Source: Kiritimatiellia bacterium
GTDB lineage: Bacteria > Verrucomicrobiota > Kiritimatiellia > PWTM01
Assembly: GCA_026417735.1 (NCBI GenBank)
Contig: JAOACR010000004.1
Location: forward strand, 15,001-79,000
DNA length: 64,000 nucleotides
Direction: 5' to 3'
Of the stretch, positions 41,415 to 51,179 are shown one piece after another. The position numbers and the translations under genes are program-made. Position 1 is the stretch's first letter; every line of letters starts with the position of its first letter. The notes under the pieces are model-generated. The model searched no databases. It was not told where the DNA came from and worked only from the letters and a program-made list of their open reading frames with translations.

Positions 41415-44119
41415 TGCGGCACCACGGCGCGAAACCTGACTTCGTGGAGCCCAGTCGCCGCGCGCCATTCCGCGCCACCATCGGGGGTTTGCGTCACATC
41501 GAGCAACTCGCCGGTCGGGCCAGTGACGCGCGCGACCGGCGCAGAGGCCCACAGGCGGATCCGCAACGGTCGGGCGAACGCGAGCTCCGCGCGCGCCGGC
41601 CGGCCATCGCGCCATTCCAGCGCCGCGGTCACGCCGCCACGCGCCCGCAGACCGCGAAAAGCGCCCTCGGCCCATGCGCTCGGCAGCGCCGGCAGCAGCA
41701 GCAGGTCGGCCTGATCGTACGACCCCCCGGCCGGCCATCGGGATTGGAGCAGCATCTCGCAGATCGCCGCGGTGATGCCGTAGTTGCCATCGAGCTGCAT
41801 GGGGGGGTGATTGCCGAAGAGATTGTTCAGCGTGTTGTACGTCAGCAGATTGCGCAGCATCTCGTGAGCCCGCTCGCCCTCGCGCAGCCGTGCCCAGAGT
41901 GCGCCGCGCCACGCCCACACCCATTCGCGGCGGCTGTCCCCGGTCGTTCCGCGCGCCTCCAGGGAAACGCGCGCCGCGCGCGCCCACTCCGGCGTTTCCT
42001 CTAGCGAAATCCACGAGCCCGGGAACACCGCGAACAGATGTGACGTGTGACGGTGCCGGTCGTTGGGATCGTCGCGGTCCACGCGCCATTCCTGAAGCTG
42101 CCCCCACCGGCCGATTTTGGGCCGTTCGAGCCGGTCCCGCACGTCGCAGAGCCGCTGGCGGAAGACGGGATCGTCGCCGAGAAGCTCGCTCATCCGAAGC
42201 GCAAAGCTGAACAGCTCCCACACGATCTGTTGGTCGTGCGCGACACCATCCTCGACCGGGCCGTGCTCGGGCGACCATCCTTCCGGCACGACCAACGTGC
42301 CATCCGGCAGCGCTTTCAGGCGGTCAAGCCAGAACTCGCAGATTTCGCGCGCGACCGGCCAGGCGATCTCGCGGAGAAAATTCGTGTCCTGCCCGAACGC
42401 AAAGTGCTCCCAGAAGTGCAGCGCATACCACGCGCTCGAGGGCAGATTCCACTTCCACCCATGACCGCCGAAGATGTTGTGCGAGGTGCGGGCGGTCCAA
42501 CCTCGCACGTTGCCGAACGCGGCGCGGGTCGCGGCACGGCTCGGCTCCCGTATCGCCAGCACCAGATCGAAAAACGGCAACGCGCACTCCGGCAGGTTCG
42601 CCGGCTCCGCGGGCCAGTAGTCCATTTGCACGTTGATGTTCGAGTGGTAGTCGGAGTGCCACGGCGGATTGTTGCTGTCGTTCCAGAGCCCCTGCAAGTT
42701 TGCGGGCAGTCCCGGCCGCCGGGACGACGCCATCAGCAGATACCGCCCGTACTGGAACAGCAGCATTTCGAGCTCCGGGTCCGCGGCACCGGCGCGGTAG
42801 CGCTCGAGGCGACGATCCGTGGGCAGCGCGCGGATCTCCGCCGGTGTCTCGCCCCAGCGGACCGCGACACGATCGAAGAGCGATCGGTGGTCCGCAACAT
42901 GCCGCCGCCGCAGCTCATCCCAACTGCGCGCGGCCGTGGCTTCCAGCTGCGCGGCCAGGCGCGGCGCCGGCGGCGCACCCCGCCACCCGCGGCCAGGATC
43001 CATCGCATAGTCGGTGCCGGCGGCGAGCAGCAGCCGGAGCTCATCCGCGCCCGCGACCACGAGCGAGTCGTCGCGCACGTCCATCCGCCCGCCGCTGGCG
43101 ACCGCGCGCAGTCGCGCTTCATAGCGGAGCGCATTCGGCAGCGTACCGGCGAAACGGAGCTCGCCGGACAATGGGCCCATCGCGTGCGCGGTGGTCGTTT
43201 CTTCGTGTGCGCCCCGCAGCCGGATCCGCGCGTTCACCGCGCCGGGGCGATCGGCCGTCCATCGCCACGCGATGATCTGATCGGGATGGCTTGCAAAGGC
43301 CTCCCGACGATGGCGGATGCCGTCGCGATCGAACTCCACGATGTGAACGCCTTCGTCGAGCCGCAGCGTGCGCCGCACCGGCGGGCGACGGTCCGGCAGT
43401 AGCTGGATCTCCGCCATCTGCAATCGCGCGTCCCCCCGGGGCGGCTCGAACACGAAGCGATACCATTGGCCAACCGCCGGCGTCGAAAGCCGGAACTGCA
43501 AGGTGTGATGACGCCGTGCAAACGGTGCGGCGTTCGTGCGCCGATCGATCAGCGTCCACTGCCGGCCGTCGGTCGAGCCCTCCAGCGTCCAGACGCGAGG
43601 ATCGCGGGCGGGCACGTCGTTTGCGCTGGTGATCGCATACGCGGTGACCGTGTGGGCGGAGGCCAGCTGCAGCTCCCAGACCACCGGCCGCCCACCGTGC
43701 TCCACGCACCACTTCGTTGCGGGGTTTCCATCGACCGAACTGGCCACGTCCTCATGGGCATAAAACGGCCGGTGCCCGCTCGAACAACGGACGTTGACCT
43801 CCGCTCCATCCTCCCTTTCGATCCACACCTCGCCAAAGTTCTGATAGGCGCCCATCGTTGCATAATCACCGGAGGGGTTCTGATCGCCAGTCCAGAGGCT
43901 GTCCTCGTTGAACTGCACGCGCTCGGTGGCGACTTCGCCAAACAGCATCGCACCCAGCCGTCCGTTGCCGATCGGCAGCGCTTCTGACGCCCATACCCGC
44001 GCCGGCCGATCGTACCAGAGCGCCCACTCGGCTTGCGCCGCTGTCACCAGCACCCCACACACCGCCGCGGCCCGCCAAGATGAGAACGAACGAGTCATCT
44101 GGCTCATCTTCGCCCGCAT
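41411..44119 (-). CDS. GH95 alpha-L-fucosidase with discoidin-like insert
   Basis: 902 aa, signal peptide VCGVLVTAAQA. GH95 features: WYDRPARVWASEALPIGNGRLGAMLFG at the start, NLQGLWNDSNNPPWHSDYHSNIN (catalytic asparagines near 494), WSPEHGPVEDG near 620, HTSHLFAVFPG, and QLDGNYGITAAICEML with the catalytic Asp near 775. Between about residues 112 and 242 a discoidin/CBM32-like domain is inserted in the N-terminal beta domain (SVDGNPATKWCVEHGG, GQWYRFVFE, LQMAEIQLL). It probably hydrolyses alpha-1,2-L-fucosides or alpha-L-galactosides in the periplasm or outside. The stop overlaps the repeat-protein gene. Confidence 0.93.
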   Translation of the reverse strand: MRAKMSQMTRSFSSWRAAAVCGVLVTAAQAEWALWYDRPARVWASEALPIGNGRLGAMLFGEVATERVQFNEDSLWTGDQNPSGDYATMGAYQNFGEVWIEREDGAEVNVRCSSGHRPFYAHEDVASSVDGNPATKWCVEHGGRPVVWELQLASAHTVTAYAITSANDVPARDPRVWTLEGSTDGRQWTLIDRRTNAAPFARRHHTLQFRLSTPAVGQWYRFVFEPPRGDARLQMAEIQLLPDRRPPVRRTLRLDEGVHIVEFDRDGIRHRREAFASHPDQIIAWRWTADRPGAVNARIRLRGAHEETTTAHAMGPLSGELRFAGTLPNALRYEARLRAVASGGRMDVRDDSLVVAGADELRLLLAAGTDYAMDPGRGWRGAPPAPRLAAQLEATAARSWDELRRRHVADHRSLFDRVAVRWGETPAEIRALPTDRRLERYRAGAADPELEMLLFQYGRYLLMASSRRPGLPANLQGLWNDSNNPPWHSDYHSNINVQMDYWPAEPANLPECALPFFDLVLAIREPSRAATRAAFGNVRGWTARTSHNIFGGHGWKWNLPSSAWYALHFWEHFAFGQDTNFLREIAWPVAREICEFWLDRLKALPDGTLVVPEGWSPEHGPVEDGVAHDQQIVWELFSFALRMSELLGDDPVFRQRLCDVRDRLERPKIGRWGQLQEWRVDRDDPNDRHRHTSHLFAVFPGSWISLEETPEWARAARVSLEARGTTGDSRREWVWAWRGALWARLREGERAHEMLRNLLTYNTLNNLFGNHPPMQLDGNYGITAAICEMLLQSRWPAGGSYDQADLLLLPALPSAWAEGAFRGLRARGGVTAALEWRDGRPARAELAFARPLRIRLWASAPVARVTGPTGELLDVTQTPDGGAEWRAATGLHEVRFRAVVPQ

Positions 44120-44237
44120 GTCGGCCTTCTGCCAAGCACCACCCCGCGGCCATCCCTCACCCGGGCAGGCGGCTCCCCGGCGGCCCCTCCCAACCCCATG
44201 CTCAGCGCCGGTGCATCCTCGCCAAAGGGCAGTTCAA

Positions 44238-46988
44238 TCACCTGCCCGTTTCGCCATCCCGCTCAAGCCAGATCCGCGGAAGCGAGGGGTCCAGCCACAG
44301 CACGCCGTCTGTGGTGCGCGTGGCATATCGCCCGTCCAGACGGCGATCTGGGAGGTCCGGTAACATATGCGCCACCACCTGCGCAAGCTCCCGCGGCCGC
44401 GCAGCCAGCCCCTCCAGATGAACCGTCCGGCCACGACCGACCCCCCGGGTCGCCGCCGCAACGGCCTCGTCCGACACCTCCCGGACCACCGACACCGCGC
44501 TGGCCGGCGTTCCGCCTCCCGCGAGCCGTCGCCACACCACCTGCCGCACTTCAACGCCCAGCTGCCGCGTGTCGGAGGAGCCCGAGACCTCGGAGGGTCG
44601 CCATACGGAACAGCGCAGCTCCAGCTCGGCGAGCCGGCCCCGCGCGATCGGGGCTGACACTTCGAAGTCGACCACCCGCAAGCCCGGCTGGTTGACCGCT
44701 GCAACCCTCCGCCCATCCACCAGTACTTCGACTGGCCCCTCCTTGAGAGCCGGCGCGGGCACGTGGAGCTCGATTGCGCCGCGACCCGGCGTGCCCGGCT
44801 CGGACGGTACCCTCACGACCGCGCGCCGGCCTGTCCAGCGGCACGTGCCCTCCCCGCGCCTTTCCGGGCCGTGCCAATCGCCTTCGAGCCACGGGCTGTC
44901 CGACCCCGAGCCAATGTCCAACCGCCACTGATCCGGCACTGGCCCCTCGAGGCGCGGCTCCACGAAACGCGGCGGTGCGCCGGTGAACTGCACCAGCATC
45001 CGGGCCCGCCACTGCGCCAGATCGTACAGCCGTGATCCCGGCGGGCGCCCTGTACGGGTCGCGACGAGCAGCAGGCCGCCATCCCGCACCCAGCGCTCGA
45101 TTTCGTCCGCGACCGCCGGTTCGATCACCTCCGCCTCTGCAACCAGCAGCGCGGAATACCCGCGCAGATGTCCATCGCTCACTGTCAGGCGGGTCAAGTG
45201 GTCGTGGTCCGCGACGTCGCGCAGCTCGCGCGCAATCGCCCGCAGGCGCTCGTTCGCCGCCGGATCCAGCGCCCAGGTCTCGCGCGGCAAATACAGCGCC
45301 AGCTCCGTGCGCGGTGTCCGCGGCGCAAGCATCGGCACCCACCGCCGAAAGAGCTCCATCGCGGTTGCGTCGGCGACGATGTTGTCCGCATACGCGTGAA
45401 GCTGACGCGCACCGGACGCGGTCGCGTTGTAAATGCGTGCGACGTTACCCGTCGCCGAGACGTTTCCGGCCGGCTCGAAACCGCAGAACGTCCGATACGC
45501 CCGTGTCGCGGTGGCGACCTCGCGGGTCAGCGTGAAGTCCTGCGCGTAGTCGCCACTTTCGTTGGTGATGCGGATACCGATCCCCAACCGTGCCATCGCC
45601 TTCGCCTGGGCGGTGAAGTCGGCCCCGAGCACTGGGTCACCCCCCCCACCAGTGCACAGGTAAACCGGCAGGTCCGGAAAGTGTCGCCGGACGATCTCGG
45701 CCCACCGGACACACCAGTCCGTCATCGCCTGCTGATACCACTCCACAAAGTCCGCGCGCGCACGGTCCGACGGCGCACGATCGGGAAGAAATGTCGTCAC
45801 CTGCTCAAACGAATCCAGCGCGGTCCCCCAGGCGTGGTTCAGCGCTGCGATTTCGCGGTAGCGTGCCCGCATCGCAGCACGGAACGCGGCAACTGCGTCT
45901 TCGTCGGCCGCCCACCAGCCCGTGTGATTGTGGTAGGGACCCGTCAGCCGAGCGGTCCAGCCCCCCTCCGGACCGGCAGGGTAGATGCTCTCCCCGTAGA
46001 TGCCGGTGATGCCGAGCAGCAGCGACTCGAGGGTGCCGCGGGACCGATACCGCTGCGCAAACGCGGCGATGAACCGCTCGATCTGGTCTGGCAGATGAGG
46101 GTTGAACAGACTTTGGACACGACTTTCACGCTGGTGTTCCAGACATCGGTAGAACCGGGATGCCGACGACTGCTGAAACCACAGCGGCGTCGCGTAGGCG
46201 GGCCCCGCGATCAGAAACGGCACCCATCGCAGGCCCGACGCCTCGAGCGTAGCCAGCTGGGCATCCCATCGGGACCAGGTCCATCGCCCGGGCGAGGGCT
46301 CGACGCCGGCCCAGTCCACGTAGCTCTCCACGCTCGAAACGGAGAGCGCCCGATAGACGGCCGCGTCATCCCGGCCAGCATCATTGCCGAACGTCAACTC
46401 CATGCCGGGCGGGCGGACCGCGCGCGGCAGCACCGGGGGCGGAGCGTCGGCCCCGGGGGGCGGTGAGGGATGAAGCTCCACCGCCCGCACCGCAATGCCG
46501 GGGGCGCAGAGCCGGAAGTCCGCGCGGTGGTTCTGCCCCCCCCGAAGCGCCAACGCCGGCATCGGAAACACAAGACGCCGCCACTGCCGCGTACCGGTAA
46601 GCCAGCGGGTCTCGGGCGACTTCGCGTACCGGTCCGCCGGGCCCGCGTCGGAGGGCGCCCGGTCGTACTGCAGCGCGATGCCGGCGATTCGGTCGTCGTA
46701 CACTTCAAACACGGCCCACGCATCCACCGGCCCGTTCGTCCATGCCGGATGCGTGACGCGGATGTAAACGTAGCGCGACGAGCCGCCGCTCAGCCGTCGC
46801 ACCGCCACCCCCTCCACAACGTCCGCTTCGTGCACGCCGTCGCCGGCCGACGGCATCACGAGACCTGGCTCGGCGGTGTCCGGCACCTCTAACGAAAGGC
46901 GCAGCAGGGGACGCGACGAGCCCGCCGTCGCCGACGCGACGGAGACAATCATCACCGCCACGACCCGCCGCACGGTCTGAAGCTTCAT
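44238..46988 (-). CDS. GH42-like exported glycoside hydrolase
   Basis: 916 aa, signal peptide [15 protein letters not shown]. An N-terminal beta domain (to about 190), then a TIM barrel of beta-galactosidase type: [39 protein letters not shown] (likely acid/base Glu333) and an [10 protein letters not shown] segment that may carry the nucleophile. A flavodoxin-like trimerisation-type domain follows ([34 protein letters not shown]), then C-terminal beta strands. The exact family within clan GH-A is uncertain; GH42-like is my best reading. It precedes the GH95 gene by 118 bp on the same strand. Confidence 0.78.
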   Translation of the reverse strand: MKLQTVRRVVAVMIVSVASATAGSSRPLLRLSLEVPDTAEPGLVMPSAGDGVHEADVVEGVAVRRLSGGSSRYVYIRVTHPAWTNGPVDAWAVFEVYDDRIAGIALQYDRAPSDAGPADRYAKSPETRWLTGTRQWRRLVFPMPALALRGGQNHRADFRLCAPGIAVRAVELHPSPPPGADAPPPVLPRAVRPPGMELTFGNDAGRDDAAVYRALSVSSVESYVDWAGVEPSPGRWTWSRWDAQLATLEASGLRWVPFLIAGPAYATPLWFQQSSASRFYRCLEHQRESRVQSLFNPHLPDQIERFIAAFAQRYRSRGTLESLLLGITGIYGESIYPAGPEGGWTARLTGPYHNHTGWWAADEDAVAAFRAAMRARYREIAALNHAWGTALDSFEQVTTFLPDRAPSDRARADFVEWYQQAMTDWCVRWAEIVRRHFPDLPVYLCTGGGGDPVLGADFTAQAKAMARLGIGIRITNESGDYAQDFTLTREVATATRAYRTFCGFEPAGNVSATGNVARIYNATASGARQLHAYADNIVADATAMELFRRWVPMLAPRTPRTELALYLPRETWALDPAANERLRAIARELRDVADHDHLTRLTVSDGHLRGYSALLVAEAEVIEPAVADEIERWVRDGGLLLVATRTGRPPGSRLYDLAQWRARMLVQFTGAPPRFVEPRLEGPVPDQWRLDIGSGSDSPWLEGDWHGPERRGEGTCRWTGRRAVVRVPSEPGTPGRGAIELHVPAPALKEGPVEVLVDGRRVAAVNQPGLRVVDFEVSAPIARGRLAELELRCSVWRPSEVSGSSDTRQLGVEVRQVVWRRLAGGGTPASAVSVVREVSDEAVAAATRGVGRGRTVHLEGLAARPRELAQVVAHMLPDLPDRRLDGRYATRTTDGVLWLDPSLPRIWLERDGETGR

Positions 46989-47133
46989 GCGCCCAGTATG
47001 GCACGGCGCCACGCGAATATCCCCTGCCGGTCGGCTACGGGATCGGCCCGCTCCGAGGGCCCCAAACGGCACGGGCGCCGCGCGACATTGCCGCGCGACG
47101 CCCACGCGAACCAGGCCGCGGCCCCCGTCCGTC

Positions 47134-49218
47134 TCAGCGGAAGAACAGTGGCGGGACGTTCTTCAGCACCGGCGCAATCACGAGCGAAACCACGCTCATC
47201 AGCTTCATCAGAATGTTCAGCGACGGACCCGCGGTGTCCTTGAACGGATCGCCGACCGTGTCGCCCACCACCGCAGCCTTGTGCGCGGGCGACCCCTTGC
47301 CGCCGTGCGCACCGGCTTCGATGTGCTTCTTTGCGTTGTCCCACGAGCCGCCGGCGTTGGCCATAAACAGCGCCATCATGACGCCCGACGCGGTGACGCC
47401 CGCCAGCAGCCCGCCGAGCATCTCCTTGCCGAAGAGAAAGCCCACCGCGACCGGAGTGATCACGCCCAGCAGCGCGGGCGCCGTCATCCGGCGGATGGCT
47501 GCGGCGGTCGAAATGTCCACGCAGCGCGCGTAGTCGGCGCGAACGCCCGGCTTACCCTCCAGCAGCCCGGGGATTTCGCGGAACTGACGGCGCACCTCCT
47601 CCACCATCGAGAGCGCGGCCTGCCCCACCGCTTGCATCGCGAAGGCAGAGAACAGGAACGGCATCATCGCGCCGACCAGCAAGCCCGCACAGACCTTCGG
47701 GTTCATCACATCGATGCTGCTGAGGCCGACGGTCTGCCCGTACGCGGCGAACAAGGCCAGCGCGGTCAACGCGGCGGAGCCGATCGCAAAGCCCTTGCCA
47801 ATCGCGGCGGTCGTGTTGCCGCACGCGTCCAGCTTGTCGGTGCGCTGGCGCACCTCCTTCTCAAGGTGCGACATCTCCGCCACGCCGCCGGCGTTGTCCG
47901 CGATCGGCCCGTAGGCATCCACCGCCACCTGGATGCCCGTCGTCGCGAGCATGCCCAGACCCGCAATCGCGATGCCGTACAGACCGGCCACCTGGTACGC
48001 CACCACCAGCGCGGCGGCCAGCACGACCGTCGCATAACCGGTCGACAGCATCCCGTTACCCAACCCCGCGATGATGTTCGTCGCGGCGCCAGTGTTCGAG
48101 GACGCTGCAATTTTGTTCGACGGGCCTTTCCCCTCGGCCGTGTAGTACTCTGCGAGCAGCCCGATCATCACCCCCGCAGCTAGTCCCGCGACCAACGCAT
48201 AAAAGATGCCGATGCCCTGGTGGGTCGCCTCGCCGCCGAGCGAGAAGCTCGCCGGCGCAAACCGCTGGATCACAAAATACGAGACCACCGCGGTCGCGAT
48301 CGCGGCCGCAAAGGTACCCATGTTCAGCGCCGTCTGCGGATTCCCTCCCTCCTGGGTCTTCACGAAGAACGTACCGCTGATCGAGAACACGATGCCGACG
48401 CCGGCCAGCAGAAACGGCAGCATCACCAACGACACCGCATGCTCCGCGGCGGCGGCACCCAGCACCATCGCGGACACGATCGCGCCGATGTACGACTCAA
48501 AGAGATCCGCCCCCATCCCGGCCACGTCGCCGACGTTGTCGCCCACGTTGTCCGCGATCACCGCCGGGTTCCGCGGATCATCCTCCGGAATCCCCGCTTC
48601 CACCTTGCCCACGAGGTCCGCGCCGACGTCCGCCGCCTTCGTGTAAATGCCGCCACCAACGCGCGCAAAGAGCGCGATCGAGCTCGCACCCATCGAGAAC
48701 CCGGCGAGCACCGGCAGCACGGTGGACTGCAGCGTCGCAGCCTCGTGACCGAACACCCGCAGGTAGATCATCGCGAGGATCGAGAGCCCGAGCAGCCCTA
48801 GCCCGACCACGCACATCCCCATCACCGAGCCGCCCGCAAACGCCACTTCCAGCGCGGGCGAGAGCCCCTTGCGCGCCGCGTTCGTGGTCCGCGTATTCGC
48901 CGCCGTCGCCACCCGCATGCCGAAGAAGCCCGCGAGCGCCGAGCACGCCGCGCCCACCACAAACGACACGGCGACCAGCCGCACCGGGCCCTTGTTGATC
49001 GCGGCAAGCACGGCCGCCACCACCACCACGAAGACCGCCAGCACCTTGTACTCGCGCGCCAGAAACGCCATCGCGCCCTCGCGCACTGCCGCGCCGATTT
49101 CGCGCATCCGCTCGGTACCGGGATCCAGTCCGTTGATCCAGGTCGTCTTCCAATACGCGTACAGCAGGGCCAGAACTCCGCAGCCGGCTGCTGCCCAGAG
49201 TGCCGTTTCAATGTTCAC
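47134..49218 (-). CDS. hppA: K+-stimulated membrane pyrophosphatase (Na+ or H+ pump)
   Basis: Couples pyrophosphate hydrolysis to ion export across the inner membrane. 694 aa, about sixteen helices. Pyrophosphate-site motifs: [29 protein letters not shown] and [19 protein letters not shown]. The cytoplasmic [16 protein letters not shown] has Ala at the position where K+-independent enzymes carry Lys, so it should be K+-dependent, and a Na+ pump is possible. It starts at GTG 49218 with AAAGG upstream, chosen because residues before it lack family similarity. Divergent from the STN-domain gene. Confidence 0.95.
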   Translation of the reverse strand: MNIETALWAAAGCGVLALLYAYWKTTWINGLDPGTERMREIGAAVREGAMAFLAREYKVLAVFVVVVAAVLAAINKGPVRLVAVSFVVGAACSALAGFFGMRVATAANTRTTNAARKGLSPALEVAFAGGSVMGMCVVGLGLLGLSILAMIYLRVFGHEAATLQSTVLPVLAGFSMGASSIALFARVGGGIYTKAADVGADLVGKVEAGIPEDDPRNPAVIADNVGDNVGDVAGMGADLFESYIGAIVSAMVLGAAAAEHAVSLVMLPFLLAGVGIVFSISGTFFVKTQEGGNPQTALNMGTFAAAIATAVVSYFVIQRFAPASFSLGGEATHQGIGIFYALVAGLAAGVMIGLLAEYYTAEGKGPSNKIAASSNTGAATNIIAGLGNGMLSTGYATVVLAAALVVAYQVAGLYGIAIAGLGMLATTGIQVAVDAYGPIADNAGGVAEMSHLEKEVRQRTDKLDACGNTTAAIGKGFAIGSAALTALALFAAYGQTVGLSSIDVMNPKVCAGLLVGAMMPFLFSAFAMQAVGQAALSMVEEVRRQFREIPGLLEGKPGVRADYARCVDISTAAAIRRMTAPALLGVITPVAVGFLFGKEMLGGLLAGVTASGVMMALFMANAGGSWDNAKKHIEAGAHGGKGSPAHKAAVVGDTVGDPFKDTAGPSLNILMKLMSVVSLVIAPVLKNVPPLFFR

Positions 49219-49369
49219 GTTCGCCGCCTTTCTGTTTACGTTGTGCGGTCGGCCGACGACCGCCCGAACTGAAAAAAAGACCGCCACAGGGTAGGCAACG
49301 CGCCCGCGCGGGTCAAGCCGCTTGCGCCCCCAGCCCCTCGAGTGTTCACTCAAAGGTGCAGCTCAAGCC

Positions 49370-49774
49370 ATGAGCTTTTCGATTTGCTGGTTGCTGGTGT
49401 GCGCACTCGCGGCCGCTCAGGGGCCGGCCCACGCCGGTTCCCCGGTGCCGTCTCCGCCGCCCGCGCGGACGCCGACCGGTGCCTTCGAGCTCGAACTGCC
49501 GGACATGCACTTCCGCCAGGCGCCACTGGCGGAGATCCTCGCGTGGATCCGCGATCGCAGCCGCGAAGCCGACCCGGAAGGTGTCGGCGTGAACTTGATC
49601 CTGAAGGACGACGCCGCCGGCACGCTGGGCGCGATGCGCCTCACGCTGCGACTCACGCGTCCAACCGTCCGTCAGGCTCTCGAGCTGCTGGCCACCACCG
49701 CAGGGCTCTACATCCGACGCGAGCGCAACGTCGCAGTGATCGAGCGCTCTCGTGCCGGCCCACCGTCGCGCTGA
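49370..49774 (+). CDS. Small periplasmic protein with secretin/TonB N-terminal-like (STN) domain
   Basis: 134 aa. Signal peptide FSICWLLVCALAAAQGPAHA. The mature part is a single N0/STN-like unit: FELELPDMHFRQAPLAEILAWIRDRSRE, NLILKDDA, LRLTRPTVRQALELLATTAGLYIRRERNVAVI, the beta-alpha-beta layout seen in secretin N-domains and TonB receptors, but no channel follows. It may be a periplasmic interaction module. ATG 49370 begins the signal peptide; the hppA start is 151 bp away on the other strand. Confidence 0.78.
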   Translation: MSFSICWLLVCALAAAQGPAHAGSPVPSPPPARTPTGAFELELPDMHFRQAPLAEILAWIRDRSREADPEGVGVNLILKDDAAGTLGAMRLTLRLTRPTVRQALELLATTAGLYIRRERNVAVIERSRAGPPSR

Positions 49775-50288
49775 GCCCGCCGCGGCCGTCCCTGGCCGCG
49801 CCGTTGTTCCCGACCCGGGGCCTCTGCGTCCGGCCTCGTGCAGCGCAGATCTTGCCCGAGGGCCAGCAGTCACCTCCCGCGAGGTGAGGGCCGGCCGAAT
49901 ATCGCAACCGCGCGACTTTTTCCAATCGATGGACACCGCAGGTCATCGGTCCTCCAAAGATTGGACCCCAAAACCCGTTTCGTGCTGCGCGCCCGGCCTG
50001 CCACTTCGCGCAGAGGAGAGGCCCAGCGCTAGACCCCCGTCACCCGTATGGTCGCCGCCATTCCCCGCGCGCTTCGCCCACCCCGCCCGACCGCCGTAGC
50101 CTCACTCACGACGGTCGAAACCCACCTCTCTTACCTCCTCCACGCGCCCATGCGAATGGAGCACCGGCTCGTCTCACGCAACAGGGCCGAAACTCTCAAC
50201 CGCACACGGCGGACGGGCGGTTGCGCATACGGCTCGCCCGCTACAGAGCACCCCGAGCCAGTCGTCTGCAGGAGGCCGCCGAGCCCCC
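49775..50288. other. 514-bp intergenic region holding paired palindrome copy B
   Basis: Lies between the converging STN gene and the aldo/keto reductase gene. Apart from the paired palindrome at 49921-49966 I see no gene, RNA or clear terminator. Several short frames are open but have poor codon character. Confidence 0.5.
49921..49966. promoter_or_regulatory. Paired palindromic operator-like element, copy B
   Basis: TCCAATCGATGGA (49921-49933, one mismatch in the arms) and TCCAAAGATTGGA (49953-49965, perfect arms), with centres 32 bp apart as in copy A at 23475-23521. Both copies share TGGACACCGC after the first site and TTGGACC at the second. No gene start lies close downstream, so if it is an operator its target is unclear; a repeated non-coding element is the alternative. 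Confidence 0.5.
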
Positions 50289-51179
50289 TCAGGTGGATTC
50301 CGCCAGCGCGCGGTTCATCCGCTCGATCGCCTCGTCAATTTCCGCGCGGCTCTTGAACCCGATCGTGATCGCGTCCACCTCCGGCAACGACATCGCAAAG
50401 CGGATGGACTTTTCGCGATCGGCCGGGTCCCGGAAATCGCCATTGCCGATGATCTTCATGCCGATCACGCCGTGGCCGTTGCGGCGCATCACGCGGAGCT
50501 GCTCGAGCACCGGCGCGATGTCCGTGCCCTGCGCGTCCCAACGGGGTGTCGGCCCGTCAATGTGCCGCGCCTGCGGATTGATGCGCACAAGGTTCACCTG
50601 AACCCACTCCGACTCCGCCGCGACCTTCAGCGCCGGCAGCGCGTGACACGACACACCCTTGCAGAGAACCCGCCTTTTCGACTGTGCCTCGTCGATCGCG
50701 TCCATCAGGCGCTTCTGATCGTCCGTCCACGTGTGGGTGACCTGGCAGTGGACCAGCAGGCAGTCAAGGTAGTCGGTTCGATAGACGCGCAGCAGGTTTT
50801 CGATTTCCTCAGCGGGTTTCTCGGGTTTGCCGCCGATCTTCGTCAGCAGAAAGATCTTCTCGCGAGGCAGCGGCGCGATCGCCTCGGCAATCCACGGCAG
50901 CGTTCGATAGCTTTTCGCGCAGTCGAAATAGGTGATGCCGCGCTCGAACGCGTAGCGGACGAGGTCGTTGAACGCCGACTGGCCAAGGTCAAACTGCACG
51001 CGGCCACCATTGGAGCCGGTGCCCATGCCGAGTCGGCTGATGCGCAGCCCCGTTGTGCCGAGCGGAACCAGATCGGTGGCCGTCCGCCGGGACGCTGCCG
51101 CCGCAGCGGCGGAAGTGGCGGCGAGCGCGGCGGTCTGCGTGAGAAAGCGGCGGCGGCTCCACTGGAGGTTCGGATTCAT
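50289..51179 (-). CDS. Tat-exported aldo/keto reductase
   Basis: 296 aa. Twin-arginine signal SRRRFLTQTAALAAT. AKR features: GTTGLRISRLGMGTG opening strand, YFDCAKSYR (Asp, Tyr), FLLTKIGG (Lys) and LLVHCQVTHTW (His) giving the catalytic tetrad, then GVIGMKIIGNGDF. It is probably an exported NADPH-type oxidoreductase of sugars or aldehydes. The start (ATG 51179) overlaps the stop of the O-antigen ligase-like gene (TGATG). GAAAGGAG precedes it. Confidence 0.9.
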   Translation of the reverse strand: MNPNLQWSRRRFLTQTAALAATSAAAAAASRRTATDLVPLGTTGLRISRLGMGTGSNGGRVQFDLGQSAFNDLVRYAFERGITYFDCAKSYRTLPWIAEAIAPLPREKIFLLTKIGGKPEKPAEEIENLLRVYRTDYLDCLLVHCQVTHTWTDDQKRLMDAIDEAQSKRRVLCKGVSCHALPALKVAAESEWVQVNLVRINPQARHIDGPTPRWDAQGTDIAPVLEQLRVMRRNGHGVIGMKIIGNGDFRDPADREKSIRFAMSLPEVDAITIGFKSRAEIDEAIERMNRALAEST

